A stretch of DNA of 64,000 nucleotides from JAYWDA01 sp043747555 (GCA_043747555.1 JAYTOY010000007.1:1-64000), one strand, 5' to 3'. Positions 53,054 to 62,900 are shown, numbered from the stretch's first letter. Program-made: numbers and translations. The notes: a model not told the origin generated them from the sequence alone.

Positions 53054-54469
53054 TTAAAGCGCACTGTCAGAACGTTGATACTGTGGGGTCCTTAAAATAT
53101 CAGATATTAATGTCCGCAAACTATTGTGTTGGCGTAACGACTTTCCAAGCTTGATCACTTCGTTCCTGTGGGCTACTGCCTGCGCTGATAGACCAACATG
53201 CTTTGGATCATAAATGTCGCTAGTGTCCACAGAAATTCCGGTAAAATGAGCGTAGTATCTTTTCGCAGCACAAATATAAAAGTCATCTTGATTGGCAATC
53301 TGGCTGGCTAAGTCCGCGGGACTGCTGACGGCCACATCAACTAAGTTTCCCATATAATTTCTAAAAAATAATGTTCCTGTGGGTGGACGTTTAGCATAAT
53401 CAGCATCAGCGGCCGATGGCCAAGCCGTTTCCGAGGGCATTGTCGACGCCGGAAATTTCACAAAAAAAGCGCCTCGCTGCCCGGGCATCATCGAATTATT
53501 TCCAAAGGCCGTGTATTTAACATTTCGAACAACCGAAGCCGCTCGATCCATCGAGGCATGGCAAGAAGCACAAGTATTTATTGTTCGGAAAGAAACTGAA
53601 CTTCCAGAAACAATAAAAGGATCTGCATCAGAATTTCTAACAACGGGAAGCTCACGACATAAGAGGTCATGATAAACGGCTCGACCCCACCGTCGTGGCA
53701 TTTGCGTAGCCCCGTCGGCAGCGAACTTCTCGCCTTGGATCACGTTCATCAAGGCGTAAGTATAATTCCCTAACAGTCCTCCGCCTAAAGATCCAGCGAG
53801 GGTCACGGTCCCAGCTGAGCTGACTCCGTTTTCCGTGATAGAATAATTAGCCGAAGCGGCCGGCGTAGCGGTCACGCCATACAGAGCTCCCCGCGGCGCA
53901 AATTTAAGTGGGCTTAGGGCGAATAAATCAGCCGTCGCTTTAGATTTTGCTCCGGTTGTTGAATTCATTGTGGCTCGCACAGGGATGTAAATTGCATCTC
54001 CGGCAAGGGTTCCACTGTAGGAAGAATTAACATCGAATAAAGCTTTGGTGACGTACAGCGCTGGCGTAGAGCTGTCCCAAAGGTCCATAACCCCGTCAGT
54101 CCACCAATCTTTTCCTGTGTCTAACGCCGTAAAGTCTTTCATTGAAAACCAAGAAGCATGCAACCGGTGCATGTTTTTAAGGACGTTCAAGGCTTCAGGA
54201 TCTGCAATATTATTAATTGTCGTATTTCCATTTCCGCTAAGAATACCCTTACTAAGAACTTGCAAACACGCAACCACTGGATCAAGTTGCCCCCCCGCAA
54301 CTTGCTTTGTTAGGGCATCGGTCACAGATGGTCGTTGACCTGTAATTTGGGAGTAGCACCTGGTAAAAAGGGCGATCCGCGATAAATATGTTCCAGCGTC
54401 AGCGCTGATCGGAGTCACCCACAAGACCAACAGAAATAATAATTTTGATGCCCTGTTAATTTTTTTCAT
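53054..54469 (-). CDS. Periplasmic haem c protein of the DUF1501 operon
   Basis: From the ATG at 54469 the product has a signal peptide (NRASKLLFLLVLWVTPISADA), a long chain of unknown fold and NTCASCHASMDRAASVV, a c-type haem site near residue 310, with Met and His as likely outer ligands. Its start overlaps the lipoprotein stop as ATGA. A haem protein with a DUF1501 partner is a known set in bacteria with outer-membrane redox systems, but the substrate is unknown. Confidence 0.8.
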   Translation of the reverse strand: MKKINRASKLLFLLVLWVTPISADAGTYLSRIALFTRCYSQITGQRPSVTDALTKQVAGGQLDPVVACLQVLSKGILSGNGNTTINNIADPEALNVLKNMHRLHASWFSMKDFTALDTGKDWWTDGVMDLWDSSTPALYVTKALFDVNSSYSGTLAGDAIYIPVRATMNSTTGAKSKATADLFALSPLKFAPRGALYGVTATPAASANYSITENGVSSAGTVTLAGSLGGGLLGNYTYALMNVIQGEKFAADGATQMPRRWGRAVYHDLLCRELPVVRNSDADPFIVSGSSVSFRTINTCASCHASMDRAASVVRNVKYTAFGNNSMMPGQRGAFFVKFPASTMPSETAWPSAADADYAKRPPTGTLFFRNYMGNLVDVAVSSPADLASQIANQDDFYICAAKRYYAHFTGISVDTSDIYDPKHVGLSAQAVAHRNEVIKLGKSLRQHNSLRTLISDILRTPQYQRSDSAL

Positions 54470-55173
54470 AACATCTCCATCAAAGGGGATGTGCATAGAC
54501 TCAGGAAAACAAATCTCCAGGCGTCCAGCGGTGCTTGACCAAAATTAAGGGCGGCTTGATGCTGGGCACGGAGCGCCGCTAGCACATAATCTGAAACAGC
54601 TCGACCAGGGAAAAATAAATTAAGTGTATTTGAAAGGTTCACATCTGAAGCCGCTGAATTGGGAGTTAAAGAAATTTGCGTTAAAGCCGTCATGACGGCT
54701 TCATCGATACTTAAAATTTCTTCGCAAGATCGAATAATATAACCTTTTCGGATTGCATTTGAGAGAGGCACCTCTGGGGCGCTCGAGCGGTCTCCGCCAG
54801 GGCAAATGTCGTCGTAGCGGCTGCAAGGCCCACCCATCGACGATATTTGCAGATTGACCAAACTATTAATTTTATTTTTGATGGACGAAGTTGAAGTTGT
54901 TGCAAGCGCTGGATTAACAAACAACATCGTCATCGTAGAGGTCATATAGCCAGCATGCCCAATATTTATTTTGTCGTCAGCGCCAAGCGAACTAAATAAA
55001 GTTCCTGAAGATCCTGAGGATCCAAACTCTAATATTTCGAATTGATCTCCGGACTTCACAGAAAAGCCCGACCGTCCACAGTTTTGAAATGATAAGCACA
55101 AGAGCAGGATTGCTATCCCCGCCAAATAACGTGCCTTCAGTCTTCTCAACTTCCCCAAATTATGATATTTCAT
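54466..55173 (-). CDS. FQNCG lipoprotein of the haem c/DUF1501 operon
   Basis: The 235-residue product has a basic start, a hydrophobic core AGIAILLLCLSFQNC and then GRSGFSV. Cys32 is probably lipidated, in the same atypical FQNCG context as the lipoprotein at 10076-10879. The mature part is short on recognisable motifs, with cysteines at CSRYDDICPGG and SCEEILS. It leads the operon and is coupled to the haem c gene, so it probably anchors or feeds that protein. Confidence 0.72.
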   Translation of the reverse strand: MKYHNLGKLRRLKARYLAGIAILLLCLSFQNCGRSGFSVKSGDQFEILEFGSSGSSGTLFSSLGADDKINIGHAGYMTSTMTMLFVNPALATTSTSSIKNKINSLVNLQISSMGGPCSRYDDICPGGDRSSAPEVPLSNAIRKGYIIRSCEEILSIDEAVMTALTQISLTPNSAASDVNLSNTLNLFFPGRAVSDYVLAALRAQHQAALNFGQAPLDAWRFVFLSLCTSPLMEML

Positions 55174-55453
55174 AATTCCCCTACACCTTGATCAGTCTAT
55201 CGTAACCTACAGGCCCTGGGATAAGCGATTATTTTAGCAGATAAATTAACTGGCGAAGTTATGGACTGATTCAGAAAGTTCGACGTTCTATTTTGAGATT
55301 TTAGCGACAGAAAGGATACCGTCACGATGAGACCCAAAAACCATAAAAGGAGATTCGATATTTTATTTCAATTTTTCTTATCTTGAGATGGAATTTCATT
55401 TGAACTTTACCCTTAAAAATGGGCAAATCACGTTTCTTCAAGGAGACTTTAAT

Positions 55454-56185
55454 TTGGAACAGCTTTTAAGCGTCCATGCGATCATCCCTTTCCTGACACT
55501 TTTTGCCCTGGAACTAGTGTTGGGAATCGATAATATCATTTTTATTTCGATTATTTCATCAAGGCTTCCGGCGACTCAGCAGCAGAAAGCCAGAACCGTT
55601 GGCCTGGCTCTGGCGGTGATCACTCGGATTGGACTGCTTTTATCTTTATCTTGGGTTATCGGCCTCACGGCCCCACTTTTTACAGTTTTAAATGAAGAGA
55701 TTTCTGGTCGCGATTTAATCCTACTTATCGGCGGCTTATTTTTAATTGCAAAGAGCACCCATGAAATTCATCAAAAGCTTGAATCCGCAGATGAAAGTTC
55801 TGACGCTCCCGCGGGCCGTAGCTTTTGGAGTAGCATCGTTCAAATTCTACTTCTAGATATTGTGTTTTCTTTAGATTCTGTCATTACGGCGATCGGTATG
55901 GTTAGTTCTGTGGCCATTATGATTGCGGCGGTTGTTGCTTCGACACTGGTGATGATCTTCACAGCTTCAAAAATTTCTAACTTTGTGGATCGCCACCCGA
56001 CGATTAAAATTCTAGCACTTAGCTTTTTATTGATGATTGGTGTCACTTTGATTGCCGAAGGATTAGATCAATATATCTCGAAAGGTTATATTTATTTTGC
56101 CATGGCCTTTTCACTGTTCGTCGAAACTTTAAATATTCGCCTGCGAAAAAAGACTGAACCCATTCATTTGAAAAAGAATTGGTAA
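55454..56185 (+). CDS. TerC-family integral membrane protein
   Basis: The TTG at 55454 behind AGGAG (eight bases) is preferred. An ATG at 55388 would add a soluble tail foreign to the family. The product has FALELVLGIDNIIFISI, the TerC hallmark with its Asp-Asn pair, and a second hallmark, LLLDIVFSLDSVITAIGMV, in a seven-helix plan. TerC proteins are linked to metal export, above all manganese, and tellurite resistance. Its neighbour on the other strand is a nitronate monooxygenase-like gene. Confidence 0.9.
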   Translation: MEQLLSVHAIIPFLTLFALELVLGIDNIIFISIISSRLPATQQQKARTVGLALAVITRIGLLLSLSWVIGLTAPLFTVLNEEISGRDLILLIGGLFLIAKSTHEIHQKLESADESSDAPAGRSFWSSIVQILLLDIVFSLDSVITAIGMVSSVAIMIAAVVASTLVMIFTASKISNFVDRHPTIKILALSFLLMIGVTLIAEGLDQYISKGYIYFAMAFSLFVETLNIRLRKKTEPIHLKKNW

Positions 56186-56205
56186 ACTCAAGGCGTCTTA
56201 TTTAA

Positions 56206-57687
56206 TTAAGTGAGCGCCTCAAGAGGCGCTTGCGGATGAAAATTGGACGATCCTTGCAAAGCCAACTTTGATTTTAAAAATGAAATCACATGCACGGCCG
56301 AATAATTTTTCTGACCTTTTGGAATATACCTAGCAAGGTTTGAGATTTCATCCCCGGCCGTCATAATTTCCATTTCTTGGTAGCCGCTTTCTTGATCCTG
56401 ACCCATCCCAACCGCTGAGAAAAGACCATTGCACAAACATTTGCGCCCAATGGTTTCTTCTAGTTTTCCGCCTTTTTTTAAAAAGATCTCGATCGGCTCG
56501 GCCGCACATCTTAATCCCATTTTACCATCTTCTTGGCGGTAGGCCGTGCGTAAATAACCTAGATCACATTTTCGCGGTCGCGCTAAATAGTTGGCTTCTT
56601 GCGAAAGGGTATTTTCTTTTTGAACAACTTTAAATGGAAAACCTGACGGCGAAGCTAAAGGATCGGTAAAAACAGTTGGCGTTTTTCCCGCTAAAATTTC
56701 GTTCAAGACATCTTGCCTTAAATGGGCGGCAATTCCAGATTCGTCGGAAAATGCAAATGCCGTTCCCGCTTGAATGCCAGTGGCCCCTAGACTTAAAGCT
56801 TCATTCAGTTTATCCGGAGTGGCTGAAGATCCCGCCAACCAAAATGGCAATCCCATCTCGGCAAATTTCGCAAAATCGACTTCGTCCCGCTCGGAATAAA
56901 TGGGCTCGCCCAATTCTGAAAGTTTCATCGGTCCCCTTGGTGGAGCGTTATGTCCGCCGGCGGTCCAATGTTCAATAATAAATCCATTCACTTTACCTGT
57001 CGATTTTTTTACTAAACTTAAAGCTAAGGTCGCGGAAGAAACGATGGCTAAAAAATCAGGGCGCTTTAAAGGCACCGAAAAATCTAAGGTTAGAACTTCT
57101 TTCGGATTAAAAAATGTTTTAAATTCATCTTCTGGCAAAGCCCCTTCAACATAAAGTTTTAAAGACGCTTCTTCATGCAAAGCTAACTTATCTAAGGCCC
57201 CAGGGATCTCTCGAGGAATGCCTGCACCCATCAGCACATAATCTACGCCTGCTAACATCGCTCCATAAAGGCTGCTCAAATTCGGCAACTGGATTTTTTC
57301 TAAGAGGTTTACACCAACAAGTCCGTTGTGACCTTCTTTGGCCAGCCAAACTTCAATAAAATTTGAAGCCACTGTCAAACGAAGCAAAGCCGCGGAAGAC
57401 TTTATGGCAAAAAGTGGACTGCGCTTATACGGAGTTCCCGCTTTACGCCCCTCAGGAATAAAATAATTTTTTAAGATCTCTTCAGAAACACTTTGATCGG
57501 GGAAATGGGTCAAAGCTCGGCGCATATGTCCACCTGGATCGCCATCTTGAAGCCGCCTGACAATCACTGAGTTGAGAGATGTCCCAGACATCACTCCGAG
57601 CTCACCAGCTTTCGAAACGGCTCTCGCCAGAACCCAGTTCGATACGGCGATACCCATGCCACCTTGTATAATCATAGGATGTTTCAT
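56206..57687 (-). CDS. Nitronate monooxygenase-like flavoenzyme
   Basis: The 493-residue protein reads PMIIQGGMGIAVSNWVLARAVSKAG at its start, the FMN-binding entry of the 2-nitropropane dioxygenase/NMO barrel, and has EHWTAGGHNAPPRGP with the catalytic His region, and GATGIQAGTAFAFSDES. It is longer than the usual 330-360 residues, with about 120 extra at the C terminus (KCLCNGLFSAVGMG). The extra part may contact a redox partner, so it may not act on nitronates. A GCGCCTC/GAGGCGC hairpin lies inside its 3' end. Confidence 0.78.
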   Translation of the reverse strand: MKHPMIIQGGMGIAVSNWVLARAVSKAGELGVMSGTSLNSVIVRRLQDGDPGGHMRRALTHFPDQSVSEEILKNYFIPEGRKAGTPYKRSPLFAIKSSAALLRLTVASNFIEVWLAKEGHNGLVGVNLLEKIQLPNLSSLYGAMLAGVDYVLMGAGIPREIPGALDKLALHEEASLKLYVEGALPEDEFKTFFNPKEVLTLDFSVPLKRPDFLAIVSSATLALSLVKKSTGKVNGFIIEHWTAGGHNAPPRGPMKLSELGEPIYSERDEVDFAKFAEMGLPFWLAGSSATPDKLNEALSLGATGIQAGTAFAFSDESGIAAHLRQDVLNEILAGKTPTVFTDPLASPSGFPFKVVQKENTLSQEANYLARPRKCDLGYLRTAYRQEDGKMGLRCAAEPIEIFLKKGGKLEETIGRKCLCNGLFSAVGMGQDQESGYQEMEIMTAGDEISNLARYIPKGQKNYSAVHVISFLKSKLALQGSSNFHPQAPLEALT

Positions 57688-57809
57688 GCCCCTCTAAGAT
57701 ATATCCTTTGCACCCTGGTTGGAAGTTGAAAACTGCCTTAAACCAACAAATATTATGACATTTGCTAAAGGCCGATAGAGTCGACTTGAACTGTGAAAGA
57801 AATCCACCT

Positions 57810-60077
57810 TTAGGCGCAGCCCACTGTATGACCACAATTTGGGCAGCGGTAACAGCCACTTTGAAGCTCGGTGTCGGATTGACACAATGGGCACTTCATA
57901 ACAAAAGTTTTTTGATTTAACGGCTGGCTGAATTTACTGTTATCACGATAGATGGCCACGGCCTTAAGCTGTAATTTCCAAGCTTGTTGAAAAAGATCAG
58001 CAATCTCTTTTTCAGTGGCCGATTCTGGCAAATTGACGGTTTTTGAAATAGCTCCGCTGATAAAAGGCTGAACTGCTGCCATCATTAAAAGATGACTTTG
58101 CGGTCGCAATGCATTGGACCCCGTCGCGCCAGAAAAAACCGCCTGATGCTTTTCTAAAAAGCCCGGAGCTCCTTGAATCTGGCCATTTTTTAAAACGTAC
58201 CCAGTTATTTTCTGAATATCATTTTCAGAATAGCTTAATTTTTTTAAAGCCACCACCATCGCAGAGTTAATGATTTCAACTTCGCCGCCGCCAACCATTT
58301 TTTTTAATTTCACTAAAGCAAAGTCAGGTTCGATCCCCGTCGTGTCACAATCCATAAAAAGTCCGATGGTTCCTGTTGGCGCCATGACTGTCACTTGCGA
58401 ATTCCGAAACCCCGTCTGGGCGCCTTGCTGAACTGCAGTTTCCCATAAGCTCTTAGCCTGGGTTTTAAATTCCTGCGGAATCTGCTGCCAGTGAACTGAT
58501 TCCAACGCATTTTGATGACGATCCATCACCCTTAGCATTGCAGTTTTATTTTTATTGAAACCAGGAAACGCGCCTTTTGCCTTTGCTAACTCAGCACTGG
58601 TTTTGTAGGCGACACCGCCCAGCACCGCACTCAGGCAGCCCGCCCAAGCCCGACCTTTTTCTGAATCATAAGGTAAAGCCATTCGCATTAATAGGGATCC
58701 TAGGTTGGCAAAACCTAAACCCAGTGGCCGATAGTGATGACTATTTTCAGCAATTTTTTGCGTTGGATAACTCGAATAATCCACCAAAATATCCTGAGCG
58801 ATTAAAAGAATTCGGGCAACATGCTGATAAGAATCTAAATCGAAAGAGCCATCCAATTTTAAAAATTTCACCAGATTCAGCGACGCTAAATTACAGGCGC
58901 TATCATCTAAGAACATATACTCAGAGCAAGGATTGCTAGCCCGAATCTCACCCGATTCAGGACACGTATGCCATTCATTGATCGTGTCATGAAACTGAAC
59001 TCCGGGATCAGCACAGCTCCAAGTCGCATGAACTAAGCGCTGCCAAAGTTCGCGCGCCTTTATTTTTCGAACTTCTTTTTGCTCGGCTTTATTTTCTGAT
59101 CTTGAGATCAAGGACCAGTCTTTATCCTCTTCTACGGCCTTCATAAAATAATGAGTTAAACGAACCGAGTTATTCGCATTCTGACCCGCCACCGTTCGAT
59201 AAGCGGCTCCTTCAAAATCAGCTGGATACCCAGCTGCAATCAAGGCTTTTGCCTTTTTTTCTTCGTTTAATTTCCATTCTATAAAATCAATAATTTCGGG
59301 ATGATCAATATCGACACAAACCATTTTTGCAGCTCGACGGGTGGTGCCCCCAGATTTGATGGCGCCAGCGCCACGATCTAGGACTTCAAGAAAGGCGATC
59401 AGACCTGAAGACGTTCCCCCCGTTTGCAGTTCTTCATATTTACTTCTTAAAGGCGAAAAGTTAGTGCCTGACCCTGAGCCATATTTAAAAAGTTTAGCTT
59501 CGTTTTTTGCCAGATCAAAAATACTTTCTAAACTGTCATCGACGGATTGAATAAAGCACGCCGAGACTTGGGGCCGCTCGAAAGCATTTCTATAACTGGT
59601 AACAATTTTATTTTTAAAATCCCAGGCCCACATTTCATTTAAAGATTCCAATCGATAAGCTTCAAAAACACCAGCATTAAACCAAACCGGCGAATTAAAC
59701 GCCGCCATCTGGTGAATCAAAATAAATTTTAACTCTTCTGCAAAATGGTTTAGATCTTTTTCACTGGCAAAATAGTCGCCCTGCTTTTTAGCGCTGATGA
59801 CAATGGCTTCGACCACCCGACTGATCAGCTGACGAACTGACGATTCATTTTCAATCCGCGGAAGTTTCCTGCGAAAATATTTTGAAGCTGCGATGTCGAC
59901 AGCCAGTTGCGACCAGGACTCGGGGGCTTCGACCGCCTGTTGCTCAAAGATCACTTTGCCGTCGCGATTTTTAATCACAGAATTAAATTTTTTCCAAACG
60001 ACGGTTTCAAATGCATCAGCCTTTAACCCGTCGGTCGGCCCAGATAATTTTGGTGAAACTTTTAAACCCTTCGCCAT
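57810..60077 (-). CDS. nrdJ: B12-dependent class II ribonucleotide reductase
   Basis: From the ATG at 60077 the enzyme is 755 residues. A longer open frame upstream overlaps the divergent cysteine desulfurase and looks spurious. It has AAFNSPVWFNAGVF, KYGSGSGTNFSPLRS, NPCSEYMFLDDSACNLASLN and MAPTGTIGLFMDCDTTGIEP, all class II signatures. The C-terminal CPLCQSDTELQSGCYRCPNC is a zinc ribbon with redox cysteines. It makes deoxyribonucleotides with adenosylcobalamin and needs no oxygen. Confidence 0.92.
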   Translation of the reverse strand: MAKGLKVSPKLSGPTDGLKADAFETVVWKKFNSVIKNRDGKVIFEQQAVEAPESWSQLAVDIAASKYFRRKLPRIENESSVRQLISRVVEAIVISAKKQGDYFASEKDLNHFAEELKFILIHQMAAFNSPVWFNAGVFEAYRLESLNEMWAWDFKNKIVTSYRNAFERPQVSACFIQSVDDSLESIFDLAKNEAKLFKYGSGSGTNFSPLRSKYEELQTGGTSSGLIAFLEVLDRGAGAIKSGGTTRRAAKMVCVDIDHPEIIDFIEWKLNEEKKAKALIAAGYPADFEGAAYRTVAGQNANNSVRLTHYFMKAVEEDKDWSLISRSENKAEQKEVRKIKARELWQRLVHATWSCADPGVQFHDTINEWHTCPESGEIRASNPCSEYMFLDDSACNLASLNLVKFLKLDGSFDLDSYQHVARILLIAQDILVDYSSYPTQKIAENSHHYRPLGLGFANLGSLLMRMALPYDSEKGRAWAGCLSAVLGGVAYKTSAELAKAKGAFPGFNKNKTAMLRVMDRHQNALESVHWQQIPQEFKTQAKSLWETAVQQGAQTGFRNSQVTVMAPTGTIGLFMDCDTTGIEPDFALVKLKKMVGGGEVEIINSAMVVALKKLSYSENDIQKITGYVLKNGQIQGAPGFLEKHQAVFSGATGSNALRPQSHLLMMAAVQPFISGAISKTVNLPESATEKEIADLFQQAWKLQLKAVAIYRDNSKFSQPLNQKTFVMKCPLCQSDTELQSGCYRCPNCGHTVGCA

Positions 60078-60133
60078 CAGAGCTTGATCATAATCTTCTT
60101 GAATCTTAGAGCAAGCCCATTTAAACCCAAGGG

Positions 60134-61312
60134 ATGCTGTCTGCTCCACCGATCTATTTAGACTACAATGCCACCACGCCACTTGATCCCCGTGTTCTGG
60201 AAGTGATGCTGCCCTATTTCCAACAGCATTTTGGTAACGCAGCCAGCTCACAACATCCTTGGGGTTGGACGGCCAGCCGTGCCGTTGAAAAAGCGCGGCA
60301 ACAAGTCGCCGGACTCTTATCGGCAAAGCCTTCAGAAATTTTTTTCACCTCAGGCGCGACCGAAGGAAATAACTGGGTCTTTCAAAGTCTTTTTAAGCAA
60401 TGGCAAGATTCTGCCAAGGGCGGATCTTTTCACGTTCTTAGTTCCAATGTTGAACACAGCTCCGTTTTAAAAAATTTAGAGGCTTTAAAAAAACAAGGCG
60501 CCATGGTTGAATTTGTGCCAGTGAATTCTTTTGGCCAAGTTGACGTAGCTGAAGTTAAAAAAAGAATTCGTCCCGACACTCGGTTGATGAGCTTTATCTG
60601 GGCTAATAATGAAATTGGCAGCCTAAATCCTATGAAAGGACTGGGCCATCTTGCCCATGAAAATAAAGTCTATTTTCATAGTGATGCCACGCAAGCTGTA
60701 GGAAAAATTAAAGTACAACTTGAAGAAACAAAGGTCGACTTTTTAACCTTGTCGGCTCATAAAATTTATGGACCCAAAGGCAGCGGGGCTTTGTATATCA
60801 GGTCAGCTGATCCTTGCATTCAATTAGAGCCTTTCATCTTAGGCGGCGGCCAAGAAAAAGGTCTGCGCTCGGGAACGGTCAACGTGCCCGCGGTCGTAGG
60901 ACTTGGATCGGCCTGTGAATTTTGCAGGATTGAAATGGATCAAAGTTTGATTCGGATGACAAAAATGCGGGATAATTTCTTAAAAAAATTAATCGAAGAA
61001 ATTCCCGGCATCCAATTAAATGGTCATCCCTCCGACCGAATTTATTCTAACTTAAGCCTGACCATGGCTTCAAAGACAGTTGCTGATGCCCTTCCTTTAT
61101 TGATGCGCTTGGGCTTTAGCACGGGTTCGGCTTGCCATTCAGGGACGATGGCCGGGAGCTATGTTTTAAAGTCGATTGGCCTTTCCCCAGAGCAAATCGC
61201 CTCTACCTTAAGGCTTTCTTTTGGGCGATTTACGACAGAGGATGAATTATCAGAAGCCCTGACCCTTCTGAAGAAGGCTTTTGCCAATTTGCAGACCCAG
61301 CCAAATATTTAG
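60134..61312 (+). CDS. Cysteine desulfurase of NifS/IscS type
   Basis: The 392-residue enzyme has YLDYNATTPLDPRVLEVM at the start, HSDATQAVGKIKVQL, LTLSAHKIYGPKGSGALYI with the PLP lysine, and GSACHSGTMAGSYVL with the catalytic Cys on a mobile loop. It supplies sulfur from cysteine for Fe-S clusters and thio-tRNA. It is divergent from nrdJ with 56 bases between, and the IscA-type carrier follows 79 bases later. Confidence 0.92.
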   Translation: MLSAPPIYLDYNATTPLDPRVLEVMLPYFQQHFGNAASSQHPWGWTASRAVEKARQQVAGLLSAKPSEIFFTSGATEGNNWVFQSLFKQWQDSAKGGSFHVLSSNVEHSSVLKNLEALKKQGAMVEFVPVNSFGQVDVAEVKKRIRPDTRLMSFIWANNEIGSLNPMKGLGHLAHENKVYFHSDATQAVGKIKVQLEETKVDFLTLSAHKIYGPKGSGALYIRSADPCIQLEPFILGGGQEKGLRSGTVNVPAVVGLGSACEFCRIEMDQSLIRMTKMRDNFLKKLIEEIPGIQLNGHPSDRIYSNLSLTMASKTVADALPLLMRLGFSTGSACHSGTMAGSYVLKSIGLSPEQIASTLRLSFGRFTTEDELSEALTLLKKAFANLQTQPNI

Positions 61313-61316
61313 TCCT

Positions 61317-61352
61317 TTCAATCATTTCGGGCTTTTTTCTCAATTGATTGAA
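61317..61352. promoter_or_regulatory. Inverted repeat before the IscA-type gene
   Basis: TTCAATCA and TGATTGAA are perfect arms separated by 20 bases in the gap between the cysteine desulfurase and the carrier gene. The spacing fits a dimeric regulator with two half sites. The T run inside the spacer could also reflect termination of the upstream gene, so the role is open. Confidence 0.3.
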
Positions 61353-61391
61353 CAAGGTGCATTCATAATCTTTTTATGGTAAGTTCTATTT

Positions 61392-61718
61392 ATGATTCAA
61401 ATCTCAGAGACTGCAGCTCAGAAATTATCGGTCCTTAAAAGGGATGAAGGAAAGCCCGCCGAAGCCGCCCTTCGCGTAGAAGTTAAAAAGGGTGGATGCT
61501 CAGGCCTTTCTTACAAGATGGATTTTGATACAGGCCCTCGTGATGGCGATAAGACCTTTGAATCCAATGGCCAGAAAATCACTGTTGACCCTCAAAGTTT
61601 ACTTTATCTTTTGGGCTTAACACTTGATTACTCGGGTGGTCTGAACGGCAAAGGCTTTGTTTTCGATAATCCAAATGCCACCAAAAACTGCGGCTGCGGC
61701 TCTTCCTTTAACGTCTAG
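61392..61718 (+). CDS. IscA/ErpA-type Fe-S carrier protein
   Basis: The 108-residue protein has KKGGCSGLSYKMDFDTGP and ends NCGCGSSFNV. These supply the three conserved cysteines of A-type carriers (one in GGCSG and two in CGCG). It holds and passes Fe-S clusters to apo-targets such as the desulfurase-linked pathway produces. It is probably read after the cysteine desulfurase. Confidence 0.9.
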   Translation: MIQISETAAQKLSVLKRDEGKPAEAALRVEVKKGGCSGLSYKMDFDTGPRDGDKTFESNGQKITVDPQSLLYLLGLTLDYSGGLNGKGFVFDNPNATKNCGCGSSFNV

Positions 61719-61868
61719 GGAATTGTTTAAAAGTTGGTCAATAAATCTGACATTCCCGCCTAGTGGTTCGACACTTTAAAAAGCATTCCAAGCTTAGAAC
61801 ATTTTTTTGACACAGATTCGTGAGGCCTAGCTTCTGGTGATATTCTTTGATCACACAGGAGGTTTTCA

Positions 61869-62744
61869 GTGAAACAATTACGGAAGATACTTTTAGGCTG
61901 CACAGTGATGGGAATCATCGGATGTAGCGGAAGTCCAAACTCAGGGGGCGGCTCTGCTGATCTTGGCGCGGTCCCTTTACTCAGTAGCCATCCATCAGGC
62001 GTCAACAACATGCGCTTAAGTCTGACAGATGCTCCTTCCCGCGAGCTAGAGCAAGTCTTCGTCAATGTCGATCATGCTGAGCTGTTCGTTAAAAAAGGGG
62101 GCCAGGCCGCCCGCTTGATCGTGGCTCAAGACTTGGGTTTAATTGATCTGCTTCAATTAAAAAACGGCGTGATGTTACCGATGCATGACCTGGCCTTACC
62201 GACCGGTATAGAGATCACAGGGATTCGCTTGGTCTTAAAAGGCACTGACAACCATTCTATTAAAAAGGATGGCAGCCGATGTGAAATGCAAACCCCAAGT
62301 GGGCAGCAATCAGGAATTAAGATTCACCTAGCAAGTCCATTTACTCTGGAAGAGAACTTCACTTACTCGATGGTGTTAGACTTTGATGCGGGAAAATCAG
62401 TGGTGGTGAAGGGCAACGGTGATTGTTTACTTAAACCGGTGTTAAAGCTTCTACAGGTCACGAGAAGGGCTGTAGTTGTGGCTCCGCCAGTTGTTATTGC
62501 TCCGCCGGTGGCAGTGGTACCAGATCCTGGATCAACAGATGCCCCTGCACCAGTGCTTGACGAGCCTGTTACAGGTGGGACGGATACGAACGTTATTCAA
62601 GTTGTAGATACTTCCACAGCTCCAACAACGGACAGCACAACGACGCCTCCTCCCGCAACGGCGCCAACAGGCTTTGATACGACAACACCGCCTAGCGCGC
62701 TTCCTCCCGTTATTTCAATTGAGGATAGCTTCTTCCTTGGATAA
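61869..62744 (+). CDS. DUF4382-type lipoprotein
   Basis: The GTG start follows AGGAGG, and the product has KILLGCTVMGIIGCSGS with a likely lipidated Cys19. Residues about 50-200 fit DUF4382 (MRLSLTDAPSRELEQVFVNV with DHAELFVKKGG), a beta-rich secreted domain. From residue about 205 the chain is Pro/Thr/Val-rich low complexity (APPVVIAPPVAVVPDPG), a long linker. It stands alone, with a hairpin terminator behind. Confidence 0.78.
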   Translation: MKQLRKILLGCTVMGIIGCSGSPNSGGGSADLGAVPLLSSHPSGVNNMRLSLTDAPSRELEQVFVNVDHAELFVKKGGQAARLIVAQDLGLIDLLQLKNGVMLPMHDLALPTGIEITGIRLVLKGTDNHSIKKDGSRCEMQTPSGQQSGIKIHLASPFTLEENFTYSMVLDFDAGKSVVVKGNGDCLLKPVLKLLQVTRRAVVVAPPVVIAPPVAVVPDPGSTDAPAPVLDEPVTGGTDTNVIQVVDTSTAPTTDSTTTPPPATAPTGFDTTTPPSALPPVISIEDSFFLG

Positions 62745-62760
62745 TTATTGAGATAATAAA

Positions 62761-62787
62761 ACCGCTTCTTCAATTTGAAGAAGCGGT
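62761..62787. terminator. Hairpin terminator after the DUF4382 gene
   Basis: ACCGCTTCTTCA and TGAAGAAGCGGT pair perfectly around ATT, 16 bases past the stop. On the plus strand TCTCTTGCTTCCCTTTG follows, and on the minus side the stem ends in a short run of T. It may stop transcription from both sides. Confidence 0.6.
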
Positions 62788-62900
62788 TCTCTTGCTTCCC
62801 TTTGTCGATCATTTTGACAATCTTAAAAGACTTACAGTGCCTCTCGAAAGTTGAGATAAGCCGAAAGACCCTGTGGTACCTTGTGCGCAAGGGGCACAAA

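Noticed and set aside
56214..56229. GCGCCTC/GAGGCGC hairpin as a terminator.
   Set aside because: It lies inside the coding end of the flavoenzyme gene and has no T tract.
60078..60326. Extended NrdJ N terminus.
   Set aside because: It overlaps the well-supported cysteine desulfurase and has no family similarity.
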